From IMG/VR virus record IMGVR_UViG_3300028800_000040, positions 1 through 38,964 of that record: a stretch of 38,964 nt of DNA, one strand, 5' to 3'. Both the position numbers and the translations under genes were made by a program. Of the stretch, positions 14,491-21,815 are shown in pieces. Each line of letters starts with the position of its first letter. Position 1 is the stretch's first letter. This stretch comes from a virus. The notes beneath the pieces are model-generated. The model was not told the origin of the DNA, did not search any database, and saw only the letters and a list, made by a program, of their open reading frames with translations.

Positions 14491-15636
14491 ATGACTGAAG
14501 TCGCAGACAAAACAGAGATAGATGCGCAGAAATCCTCCATCTCTCTCGCGAGCCTCAAGCATGCCCTCAAGGTATGCAGGGTGGCCAATAGTAAAGCAAA
14601 TCTCATCCCGATTCTGTCGGGAGTACGCATTGAGCAGATTGAAAGCGGGTTGGCGCTTGAAGCGACCGATCTTGAGCTGTATATCCGCGTCGTAATCCCG
14701 GAGCTCGCAGGTCCAACAAGGGCCATCGTCACTCCGGCTGAAAAGTTCGCAGCCTGGACACAGCTTCTCAGCGGAGAGACTGTACAGATCAGCGCAACGC
14801 AGAAACGCGCCACCGTTAAGTGTGGCAGGGGCAAGGCAACGCTGCCATTGCTCTCGGCGACAGATTGGCCCGCGAACGATGTGTATGCGCTGCAGGGCGC
14901 GACTACGACCCTTACACAGGGTGCGTTTGCTCGCGCTCTGCGCTTTGCTCAGATCACGCTCGGCGAGGACAATCCGCGCCTTGCCCTCAACGGCGTAAAG
15001 GTGATTGGCGATGGAACGCGCCTGCGCCTTGTGTCTACCGATGGGCACTGCCTTGTGCTCTACACGCTTCCCAGCGAGGAAAAGATCGACCTGTTGCTTC
15101 CTGCCCGCATGGTCAAGGCGATATTACCGCTGATAACTGACGAAGCCGGCGGCGTAGATGTGGTGTTTGATAGCCGGCGCATTCTTGCCAGCATCGACGC
15201 GGATGTAAAGACCTACGTGGGTGGCAATCAGATGACCGGTCAATATCCCCGTTGGGAAGCGATCATGCCTACCGACAAACGCTCGAATGTCACGGTGAAT
15301 GCAGCAGATTTACTGGCTAGCCTGGAACGTTGTTTTGTAATGAGCGACGAAAGGACCTCTGCCATCGATGTCACGTTTTCTGGCGGCGAAATCACACTTC
15401 ACGCCGCCGACGTGGCGCATGGCGAAGCCGATGAGACGGTTCCCTTCTCTGGTGACTTTACCGGCGAATTGCGGACGCGGATCAACGGTTCGTTTTTAAA
15501 GGTCCTTCTTCGCAAACTCGATAGCGAGCTCGTTATCGCCCTTCCTGACAACAACAGCAAAGCGCTTCTTTTTAAAGCGCAGCCGCACGAGGGCGAAACT
15601 CTTGATTACATCATCATGCCCATGCGAAGGGACTGA
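14491..15636 (+). CDS. dnaN: DNA polymerase III beta sliding clamp
   Basis: 381 residues, the normal length for a bacterial beta clamp. It has three repeated clamp folds, with family signatures ALEATDLELYI (about 54-65), LRLVSTDGHCLVLY (about 175-188) and the C-terminal YIIMPMRRD, which forms part of the partner-binding pocket. The protein encircles DNA as a dimer and tethers polymerases and other factors. The phage encodes no DNA polymerase that I can find, so the clamp probably recruits the host polymerase or a phage partner. AAGGA precedes ATG 14491. Confidence 0.93.
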   Translation: MTEVADKTEIDAQKSSISLASLKHALKVCRVANSKANLIPILSGVRIEQIESGLALEATDLELYIRVVIPELAGPTRAIVTPAEKFAAWTQLLSGETVQISATQKRATVKCGRGKATLPLLSATDWPANDVYALQGATTTLTQGAFARALRFAQITLGEDNPRLALNGVKVIGDGTRLRLVSTDGHCLVLYTLPSEEKIDLLLPARMVKAILPLITDEAGGVDVVFDSRRILASIDADVKTYVGGNQMTGQYPRWEAIMPTDKRSNVTVNAADLLASLERCFVMSDERTSAIDVTFSGGEITLHAADVAHGEADETVPFSGDFTGELRTRINGSFLKVLLRKLDSELVIALPDNNSKALLFKAQPHEGETLDYIIMPMRRD

Positions 15637-15637
15637 C

Positions 15638-15952
15638 ATGGGTAAGCATTTCAGATGGACGCCGGAGGCGTTGAAGCGCCTCCGGCAGTTAGCCGGCAAA
15701 ACCACCTCAACCAAGATAGCCGCACACCTTGGATGCTCGGTTAACTCTGTCAACTGCAAGATTTCGGAACTTAGGCTACGGGGATGGCGGCACGGTGGAT
15801 CACAAGCGCCGCATATAACTCTCTCCTCTTTTGACGAGTTAGAAGAACAGGAAAAGACAAAGCGCGCATCGCGAATTGAGCGCATGCAACATCTTTCGGA
15901 AAGGATCATGCAATGCAGGAAATTCCTAGCGCAGACACGCACGGCACAATGA
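15638..15952 (+). CDS. Helix-turn-helix regulator, GcrA/Myb-like N-terminus
   Basis: 104 residues from ATG 15638 (AAGG upstream, 1 nt after the clamp stop). Residues 4-45, FRWTPEALKRLRQLAG...TKIAAHLGCSVNSVNCKI, form a three-helix DNA-binding domain like those of GcrA or Myb/SANT proteins, in which a Trp-containing helix precedes the helix-turn-helix. The C-terminal half is a charged helix. Likely an early or middle transcription regulator. Overlaps the next gene by 40 nt. Confidence 0.65.
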   Translation: MGKHFRWTPEALKRLRQLAGKTTSTKIAAHLGCSVNSVNCKISELRLRGWRHGGSQAPHITLSSFDELEEQEKTKRASRIERMQHLSERIMQCRKFLAQTRTAQ

Positions 15953-16440
15953 TGCAATATCGCCGCGGGTGCCGCTGCGTTCGCTGCCGGATGGCCGCCT
16001 CTGACGTTGCGCGACTTAAGCGCCAGCGCGTGAAAAATGGCACTGCCGATTTTCACGTGAGCGCGGAATTAGCTGCAGCGCACCTACGCGAGCTATCCAA
16101 AAACGGAATGGGCCTGAGAGCTATTGAGGAATGTACAGGCATCCAACGTGCGCGCTTACGGGCTATCAAGTATTGCCGGAAGCGGATCAGGCAGAGCACT
16201 GAGCAGCGGATCATGGCGCTGCATGCATCCGCAAAATCCGGCGGCGCGTGGATGTATGCCACCTTTGCCAACGCGATGGTTGAGGAAATGCTAGGGGCCG
16301 GATGGTCAAGGGCGCGGATCGCCCGTGCGATGGGAAATAAGTGCGGGCGACTTGCTTGGTATGGCCGCAAGAAAATCCGCGTGAGCACACGGGTGCGATT
16401 CAGCGCCGTTTATGAGCAGTTCAAAAGAGAGGCCGCATAA
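15913..16440 (+). CDS. DNA-binding protein with Cys cluster and two HTH repeats
   Basis: 175 residues. The N-terminus HGTMMQYRRGCRCVRCRMA is the HGT-Y-x-x-GCRC-x-x-C motif found in many small phage proteins, probably metal-binding. Two similar helix-turn-helix units follow (about 50-100 and 120-170). Each has an ALA-rich helix, a turn and a segment of the form RIRQST / KIRVST, so the protein looks internally duplicated. Likely a DNA-binding regulator in the replication operon. Confidence 0.7.
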   Translation: MQEIPSADTHGTMMQYRRGCRCVRCRMAASDVARLKRQRVKNGTADFHVSAELAAAHLRELSKNGMGLRAIEECTGIQRARLRAIKYCRKRIRQSTEQRIMALHASAKSGGAWMYATFANAMVEEMLGAGWSRARIARAMGNKCGRLAWYGRKKIRVSTRVRFSAVYEQFKREAA

Positions 16441-16442
16441 CA

Positions 16443-17273
16443 ATGGCGCTGAGAGCAGTACCGGATCACCCAAAATTCGCTGATTTGAAGGCCAGATTGA
16501 ACCGCCCAAAGTACGTAGCACTCGGGTGCCTGGAGGCAATCTGGCACTTTGCCGGCCGCTTTACACCTCAGGGAAATATCGGTAAGTACACGGATCATGC
16601 CATCGAAGCTTGGGTTGAATGGGACGGCGCGCCGGGAGAGCTCATTGACGCCCTGCGCGGCGCGGGATGGATAGATACGGACCCGGTTCATCGGCTATTG
16701 GTTCACGATTGGGCGCAGCACGCGGATAAAGCCACAAAGCAATCTCTTGGCCGCGTGAAATTGAAATTCTGTGTTCCAACCGTACACACACAGGGAGAAC
16801 ACTTGGAACACGTTACGCCAAACAATGGCACACCGTACTCACCTCTTGTACCAGTACCAGTACCTGTACCTGTACCAGAGCCAAGAGCAAAGACTTGCAC
16901 AGAGGCAAGCTCTGCGCCAGCTCTTGGGATGGACGGCAAGCCGCTATTACTCCCGCTGATCAACGGAAAAGACTGGAACGTTCCAGCCGCCGATTGCCTG
17001 GAATGGGCGGCTGCGTACCCAGCGGTAGACGTGCACGAGCAACTGCTCAAGATGCGCGTGTGGCTGGCTGCAAACCCTAAGAATCGCAAAACACCAAACG
17101 GCGTGCGGCGCTTTGTTGTGTCATGGCTGGCGCGCTCGCAGGATTCAGCACGGCCAACGGGGGGAAGCAATGGACACGTCAATCGTGGGCAGGCCCGCAC
17201 AGACAGCAATCGCGCAGCCGCTATCGAAGCAGCGGAGCGTATCGCTGCTAAAGCAACTGATGGTGTTGGCTGA
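16443..17273 (+). CDS. Phage replication initiator-like protein with Pro-Val linker
   Basis: 276 residues. The N-terminal ~110 residues (HPKFADLKARLNRPKYVALGC... GWID...VHDWAQHADK) form a winged-helix-like domain common in phage replisome organiser or DnaD/O-type proteins. Residues about 138-150 are a Pro-Val repeat encoded by tandem GTACCA/GTACCT hexamers (16850-16878). The C-terminal ~90 residues form a second helical domain (LEWAAAYPAVD... RRFVVSWLARSQ) typical of replication proteins that bind the host helicase or loader. Role in origin recognition is inferred from layout and from the loader-like gene that follows. Confidence 0.65.
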   Translation: MALRAVPDHPKFADLKARLNRPKYVALGCLEAIWHFAGRFTPQGNIGKYTDHAIEAWVEWDGAPGELIDALRGAGWIDTDPVHRLLVHDWAQHADKATKQSLGRVKLKFCVPTVHTQGEHLEHVTPNNGTPYSPLVPVPVPVPVPEPRAKTCTEASSAPALGMDGKPLLLPLINGKDWNVPAADCLEWAAAYPAVDVHEQLLKMRVWLAANPKNRKTPNGVRRFVVSWLARSQDSARPTGGSNGHVNRGQARTDSNRAAAIEAAERIAAKATDGVG

Positions 17274-17610
17274 GGCTCGTGGCGCGGATGTGAGCGCTGA
17301 GGCTTATGAGCTCTATGCCACGGTGCTGGCCGAGTTTGCCGACGAAGACATACGCGCCGTGATTGGCGGGATGGCGCGCAGCAGGCGTGGTGAGTTTGAA
17401 AAACCTTGGCCACCGCTGGGCGATCTGATCGAGCCGTTGCGCACGATGCGCCGGCGACGGATAGAAGCCCAGCGCGCGACGGAAGACAAGGAGGCGCGGA
17501 TCACGGCGTTTTGGCAGTGGGCCGATGAGTGGATGAAAGTAACCGGCAACGATGAGGCGGAGTTACTAGATCGCTTTCCAACATACAGGGGCACGAAACC
17601 GAGGGGATGA
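17170..17610 (+). CDS. Helicase loader/inhibitor-like small protein
   Basis: 146 residues from ATG 17170 (GGGGGAAG upstream), overlapping the initiator gene by 104 nt. Residues about 15-90 are helical with the pattern AYELYATVLAEF...IRAVIGGMARSRRGEFEKPWPPLGDL. This resembles the G39P-type loader/inhibitor family, in which a small helical protein scans to a Pro-rich site. An origin for theta replication often lies in or near such an initiator/loader pair, but no iteron array was seen. Moderate confidence only. Confidence 0.55.
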   Translation: MDTSIVGRPAQTAIAQPLSKQRSVSLLKQLMVLAEARGADVSAEAYELYATVLAEFADEDIRAVIGGMARSRRGEFEKPWPPLGDLIEPLRTMRRRRIEAQRATEDKEARITAFWQWADEWMKVTGNDEAELLDRFPTYRGTKPRG

Positions 17611-18125
17611 CGATGGCAGATACAAGCGTAAACAGCACAACAGAGGGACCGCGCCAATGGAACTATTGCCCCGTTATGCAGTTTTTCGCGCGAGTAATCA
17701 ACGTGGCGCTGATTGATTGCAAGTGCGTGTTGGCGGTGGCCTCGGTATCTCACGGGACTCTGGTTGCGTTGCCATTGTCGGGCATGGCACCTGTCGTAAT
17801 CGGTCCGAAAGAGCGTCCGACTGACGAGGCATTGCTTGCCCGCGATTGGATCGCACGATCTATCAGCCCACTCGATGGCCGCCAGCGCAGGTATGTGAGT
17901 TTTCCTGAGTGCTGCGCCCAGCTCGGCGTAGATGCTGAGGCTTCGCGCTTATCGCTACTCGCGGTAATCGATGATGTTGCTGATTACGACAATGACAACG
18001 CGGATGAGCGCCTGGAAGCTCTGAGTGCGGCTGAGTTGCCGGACGATGACGAGCCTCTTTTCGATGCGCCACGGATTGTCCCGGTGCTTGATCAGCTTTC
18101 GCTGCTCGATGGTGTGATCTCGTGA
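17607..18125 (+). CDS. Hypothetical protein ending in a clamp-binding-like motif
   Basis: 172 residues, ATGA overlap; ATG 17613 is an alternative start. No family recognised. The acidic C-terminal region ends DQLSLLDGVIS. QLSLL at residues 163-167 (18093-18107) is close to the beta-clamp-binding consensus QL(S/D)LF used by clamp loaders, polymerases and Hda. A disordered acidic tail followed by such a peptide at the extreme C-terminus is typical for clamp ligands. Since this phage encodes its own clamp 2.5 kb upstream, the two may interact. The motif is short and could be chance. Confidence 0.6.
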   Translation: MTMADTSVNSTTEGPRQWNYCPVMQFFARVINVALIDCKCVLAVASVSHGTLVALPLSGMAPVVIGPKERPTDEALLARDWIARSISPLDGRQRRYVSFPECCAQLGVDAEASRLSLLAVIDDVADYDNDNADERLEALSAAELPDDDEPLFDAPRIVPVLDQLSLLDGVIS

Positions 18126-18289
18126 CGCCACAAGAGCAGAAGCAATACGACAAAGAGTGTCTTTTGGAACGCGCAGCAATTATCGAGTTTTGCGGAAACG
18201 TGCCACGTGTTGAAGCAGAGCGCATGGCAATCGAGCAATTTAACAAGCAGCGCTCTGCTGAGCGTGCCGCTAACCAAAAACAAGGATAG
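18122..18289 (+). CDS. 55-residue hypothetical protein
   Basis: GTG 18122 overlaps the previous stop as GTGA and the frame stops at 18289. The sequence is charged and helical, with a segment ERAAIIEFCGNVPRVEAERM. This resembles a short motif (ERAAI-EYDGG-xRxEAE) seen in small phage and bacterial proteins. Function unknown. It is the last gene of the coupled replication operon, 7 nt before the repeat gene. Confidence 0.6.
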   Translation: MTPQEQKQYDKECLLERAAIIEFCGNVPRVEAERMAIEQFNKQRSAERAANQKQG

Positions 18290-18296
18290 GTGAGAG

Positions 18297-19616
18297 ATGA
18301 AGGGATACAAAGGGTTCAACGAAAAGCTTCAGTGCACGCCAGATGGCAAGGTGTTTCAGTTTGAAGTCGGCAAGGAATACAAGCACAAAGGCGCAGCAAA
18401 GCTATGCTCAACAGGTTTTCATTTTGTAGAAAATCCACTCGCGGCGCTGCGGTATTATCCGCCAACGGGAAGGTTTGCGGAAGTTGATGGAGATGAGGTA
18501 GCTCAAGAAACTGACGAGTCTACGAAGCGCGTTGCGAAAATCCTGCGCATCCATACCGAGATTTCGCTTTCACAGCTTATTGCCGGCGGCGTGAAGTTCA
18601 TTTTGGAAAAGGTTGATTTCGTCAATGCGAAAGAATCAAACACCGGCGACGGCTCGGCGGCCACAAACACCGGCGACGGCTCGGCGGCCACAAACACCGG
18701 CGACGGCTCGGCGGCCACAAACACCGGCGACAGATCGGCGGCCACAAACACCGGCGACAGATCGGCGGCCACAAACACCGGCTACAGCTCGGCGGCCACA
18801 AACACCGGCTACGGCTCGGCGGCCACAAACACCGGCGACAGCTCGGCGGCCACAAACACCGGCGACAGCTCGGCGGCCACAAACACCGGCGACGGCTCGG
18901 CGGCCACAAACACCGGCTACAGCTCGGCGGCCACAAACACCGGCTACAGCTCGGCGGCCACAAACACCGGCTACAGCTCGGCGGCCACAAACACCGGCGA
19001 CAGCTCGGCGGCCACAAACACCGGCGTCAGATCGGCGGCCACAAACACCGGCGACAGCTCGGCGGCCACAAACACCGGCGTCAGATCGGCGGCCACAAAC
19101 ACCGGCGTCAGATCGGCGGCCACAAACACCGGCGACAGATCGGCGGCCACAAACACCAGCTACAGCTCGGCGGCCACAAACACCGGCTACAGCTCGGCGG
19201 CCACAAACACCGGCGACAGCTCGGCGGCCACAAACACCGGCGACAGATCGGCGGCCACAAACACCGGCGTCAGATCGGCGGCCACAAACACCGGCGACAG
19301 ATCGGCGGCCACAAACACCGGCTACAGCTCGGCGGCCACAAACACCGGCGTCAGATCGGCGGCCACAAACACCGGCGACAGATCGGCGGCCACAAACACC
19401 GGCTACGAAGGCTGCGCAATATCGCTTGGCATTGACGGTGTAGCACGAGGCTCGAAAGGATGCTGGTTAACGTTGGCTGAGTGGAAACAAGACAAGGAAT
19501 ACATCTGGCATCGCGTAGACGTTCGCACTGTCCGTGTGGATGGAAAGAAAATCAAGCCAGACACGTTCTATAAACTTCAAGGCGGAAAGTTCGTAGAAAC
19601 CACCCGGGAAATGTAA
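18297..19616 (+). CDS. DUF7666-like protein with 28 nonapeptide repeats
   Basis: 439 residues. The N-terminal ~110 residues (MKGYKGFNEKL... EVGKEYKHKG...CSTGFHFVENPL) match the small domain that often heads phage proteins containing tandem repeats. Residues about 115-366 are 28 copies of a 9-residue unit, NTG-x-x-SAAT, in which only the two x positions vary (Asp/Tyr/Val then Gly/Arg/Ser). Such short-period repeats would fold as a regular beta-solenoid with the variable pair on one face. A non-repetitive C-terminal cap of ~70 residues closes the protein. Function unknown; binding or anti-defence decoy roles are speculation. GGTGAG precedes ATG 18297. The gene sits between the replication genes and the second integrase. 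Confidence 0.85.
   Translation: MKGYKGFNEKLQCTPDGKVFQFEVGKEYKHKGAAKLCSTGFHFVENPLAALRYYPPTGRFAEVDGDEVAQETDESTKRVAKILRIHTEISLSQLIAGGVKFILEKVDFVNAKESNTGDGSAATNTGDGSAATNTGDGSAATNTGDRSAATNTGDRSAATNTGYSSAATNTGYGSAATNTGDSSAATNTGDSSAATNTGDGSAATNTGYSSAATNTGYSSAATNTGYSSAATNTGDSSAATNTGVRSAATNTGDSSAATNTGVRSAATNTGVRSAATNTGDRSAATNTSYSSAATNTGYSSAATNTGDSSAATNTGDRSAATNTGVRSAATNTGDRSAATNTGYSSAATNTGVRSAATNTGDRSAATNTGYEGCAISLGIDGVARGSKGCWLTLAEWKQDKEYIWHRVDVRTVRVDGKKIKPDTFYKLQGGKFVETTREM
18639..19394 (+). repeat. 28 tandem copies of a 27-bp coding repeat
   Basis: Each unit reads AACACCGGC, two variable codons, then TCGGCGGCCACA. The first variable codon is GAC, TAC or GTC and the second GGC, AGA or AGC. Only six of the nine pairings occur (DG, DR, DS, YS, YG, VR). 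Outside these codons the copies are almost identical even at silent positions, with one exception (GGC to AGC in unit 20). This points to recent expansion or ongoing homogenisation. A degenerate 29th unit follows. Because the period is a multiple of three, other frames also stay open here and give spurious ORFs. Confidence 0.97.
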
Positions 19617-19623
19617 TCAAGGC

Positions 19624-19649
19624 GAGGCTCTGCGCATGCGTGGAGCCTC
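19624..19649 (+). terminator. Hairpin after the repeat gene, possible terminator
   Basis: GAGGCTC (19624-19630) pairs perfectly with GAGCCTC (19643-19649) around a 12-base loop, 8 bases after the repeat gene stop. The tail ATCTTGCG is a weak U-tract, so termination may be partial. Further on, TTTCTA-TTCC-TAGAAA (19671-19686) is a short dyad upstream of the second integrase and may be an operator. Confidence 0.5.
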
Positions 19650-19764
19650 ATCTTGCGCGAATCCTGAGATTTTCTATTCCTAGAAATGGCGGGGCAAACA
19701 AAACACTGAATTTGTTGCGTGAAATTTGCGTATAACCACAGGTTTGACCACACGATCTCAAAAG

Positions 19765-20928
19765 ATGCCTTTATCTAACGCCAAAATTCGCGCAATCAAG
19801 CCACAGTCCAAACGCTTCATGCTCTCGGATGGCAATGGGCTGCGTTTGCTGGTTAGACCAACTGGAAAAATGGCGTGGATTTACCGGTATTCGCTCCGTG
19901 GCGCGCCCGGCGAGGTAACTTTGGGCAGATTCCCTGCCTTAGGTCTCGCCGAAGCGCGCACGAGGCGCGCAGTGCTCGCGGCGGCCATTGAAAAAGGCAA
20001 GTCTCCAGATGATTTGCGGCGCAGTGAAAAACTTGCTGCAGAGCGCGGCGAAACAGTGAGAGTCTTCGGAAATCGGTATTTGAGTGCGCACGTCTCGCGC
20101 GTACGTCAAGACGTTGCTCCGATCCGCCGCTATCTTGAACGCGATGTGTATCCGGCGATTGGAGATCGAGTGATTGCCGAGGTTACGGCAGGCGATGTAC
20201 GGGAATTGATTTTCAAGCGCCTCGAAGACGGTAAGCCGCAAAGCGCCCTCGCGCTGCGCAACCTATTAAAACGCTTATGGGACTACGCGTTAGTCCGTGG
20301 CGTTGTCGATAAGAATCCGCTCGCAGCAATTCCAGCGAAGTACGTTGCAGCGGTGAGTAGCCGTACACGCTCATTGCAGCCGGCGGAAATTAGGTCTTTT
20401 TTGCGCGCTCTGAAAATCGCCAAAATCAAGCAAAAACACAAGATAGCTTTGGAGTTGATTTTGCTCACATTGACACGTAAAGGCGAGATGCGCCTTGCGC
20501 GCTGGGAAGAATTCAACCTTGACCGCGGCGAATGGGAGATTCCTGAATCGCACAGCAAGACAACTGCGCAGATTGTCTACTTAAGCCGCCAAGCTGTGGC
20601 CCTGCTGGAGCAGATCGCGCCGCCACAGCAGCGTTACGGTTGCGTTTTCCCGGCGATCAATGGCGTTGACACACCTATGAGCGCGAGCACTCTGAATCAT
20701 GCGCTGAGTAGAGTGCCAGTGAAGATCAATCATTTTACGGTCCACGACTTGAGGCGCACTGCAGCTACCAACCTGAGCGAGCAAGAGTACAGCGCTGATT
20801 GGATAGAAAAGGCTCTCAACCACAAAATTAAGGGCGTACGAGGCGTATACAACCGCGCGCAGTATGCCAAGCAGCGCGCCGGAATGCTTCAGGCATGGGC
20901 CGATTGGCTGGAGGGATTATGCGTGTAA
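19765..20928 (+). CDS. int: Tyrosine recombinase integrase, P4-type (second)
   Basis: 387 residues from ATG 19765. An upstream in-frame TTG (19726) is less likely because this family starts MPLSxAKIRxxKP. The N-terminal ~85 residues are the DUF4102 arm-binding domain (LSDGNGLRLLV... WIYRYSLRG... LGRFPALGLAEAR). A core-binding domain follows (about 95-190), then a catalytic domain with R238 in LTRKGE, a Lys-containing hairpin (SHSKTTAQIVYLS), HDLRR, LNHKIKG and Tyr in VYNRAQY. The catalytic set looks complete. P4-type integrases usually insert into tRNA genes, but I found no attP candidate beside this gene. It lies directly before the terminase genes. Confidence 0.92.
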   Translation: MPLSNAKIRAIKPQSKRFMLSDGNGLRLLVRPTGKMAWIYRYSLRGAPGEVTLGRFPALGLAEARTRRAVLAAAIEKGKSPDDLRRSEKLAAERGETVRVFGNRYLSAHVSRVRQDVAPIRRYLERDVYPAIGDRVIAEVTAGDVRELIFKRLEDGKPQSALALRNLLKRLWDYALVRGVVDKNPLAAIPAKYVAAVSSRTRSLQPAEIRSFLRALKIAKIKQKHKIALELILLTLTRKGEMRLARWEEFNLDRGEWEIPESHSKTTAQIVYLSRQAVALLEQIAPPQQRYGCVFPAINGVDTPMSASTLNHALSRVPVKINHFTVHDLRRTAATNLSEQEYSADWIEKALNHKIKGVRGVYNRAQYAKQRAGMLQAWADWLEGLCV

Positions 20929-21251
20929 ATTGGCGCGGTTTTCAAGGTGGACTGCACTCTGAGGATGTGAGGACGCTGCGGATCGGGCGCAGTCTGGAGT
21001 CTAGGCTGTAGGCGATTGCCATGCCGAATGATCAGATTCCCAAACGGGCCAGCGTCCAAGCCTATTGTTATGAGGTGAGTATCGAATAGCGCAAGATGAA
21101 GTGACAGGCCGCAAAGGCTATGCGATGGATGGTCCCTCAGCGGCTTTTGGCTCGTCGGGTCCTTCCGCCATCAGCGCCGCTACGGGTGACGCGCCACCCC
21201 ACGTGTGCCCTAGCGCCAGCGTTTTTGTGCGTTTGTTCCGGTTCCGCAAGT
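20929..21251. other. Gene-free stretch before small terminase; expected place for cos
   Basis: 323 bases with no gene I trust. Open frames here have no start signal; the upstream extension of the small-terminase frame to 21120 does not look like protein. In lambda-like phages with Nu1/GpA-type terminases, cos lies just upstream of the small terminase, so this is the likely packaging site. I cannot point to a cosN or to repeated small-terminase binding sites. The only structure noted is a short hairpin, CTGCG/CGCAG, at 20976-20992. Confidence 0.35.
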
Positions 21252-21815
21252 ATGGCCAAAGACGAAAACTCGAAAAGCTTTGCCGTAATGAGCGTTGTGG
21301 ATGTTGCGGAACTGCTTGGGGTGACGGATCGGGGAGTTCGTAAGTGGATTAAAGAGAAAGGTTTACCTGCTAAGCCTGATCCTCGCGGCTTCATCCTCGA
21401 TTGGCCATCCGTTCTGCGCTGGTATGTCGAGTACAAGATCGCTGAAAACGGCGGAACTGGCGGAACTGGAGCCCCCGGAACGGCCGGAATTGAGCCTGTG
21501 GAGGACTACGATCAGGCGCTCGCTCGGAAGACGCGCGCAGAGGCTGATCTCAAAGAGCTCCAACTTGCCCGTGAGCGTAGCGAGGTGGCGGCCATCGCCG
21601 ACGTTGAGAAGGTGATGAGCAATTCCGCTAAATCGATACAGACATTGCTTTTAGCTCTAGCATCCAGTCTAACTCCAAAGCTGATCGGCGTCACGGATCG
21701 CAATAAGATTTTCGCGGAGATAGATCGCGCGGTGCGCGCCGCTCTTGGGAACCTCCCAAACGTCAACGCCGTTCGCGAAGCGCGCAAGGAAGCCGTCGAG
21801 GAAGACTCCGAATGA
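21252..21815 (+). CDS. terS: Terminase small subunit, Nu1-like
   Basis: 187 residues from ATG 21252, close to lambda Nu1 (181). Residues about 15-60 (VVDVAELLGVTDRGVRKWIKEKGLP...DWPSVLRWYVEY) are the MerR-like winged helix that binds cos DNA. A Gly-rich linker follows, then a helical dimerisation region with Arg/Glu-rich coiled coil and a C-terminal segment for large-subunit contact. A longer frame opens at 21120, but its N-terminus is not protein-like. ATGA overlap with the methyltransferase. Confidence 0.88.
   Translation: MAKDENSKSFAVMSVVDVAELLGVTDRGVRKWIKEKGLPAKPDPRGFILDWPSVLRWYVEYKIAENGGTGGTGAPGTAGIEPVEDYDQALARKTRAEADLKELQLARERSEVAAIADVEKVMSNSAKSIQTLLLALASSLTPKLIGVTDRNKIFAEIDRAVRAALGNLPNVNAVREARKEAVEEDSE

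Noticed and set aside
18639-19394. CRISPR array or diversity-generating retroelement
   Set aside because: Repeats are contiguous, in frame, without spacers, and no cas or reverse transcriptase gene is present.
18613-19443. A 276-residue protein rich in QTPATARRP in another frame of the repeat region, and minus-strand ORFs over the same bases
   Set aside because: They exist only because a 27-bp repeat keeps all frames open; they lack the non-repeat domains of the real gene.
21120-21251. N-terminal extension of the small terminase
   Set aside because: The residues are not protein-like and the Nu1-like domain and normal length fit a start at 21252.
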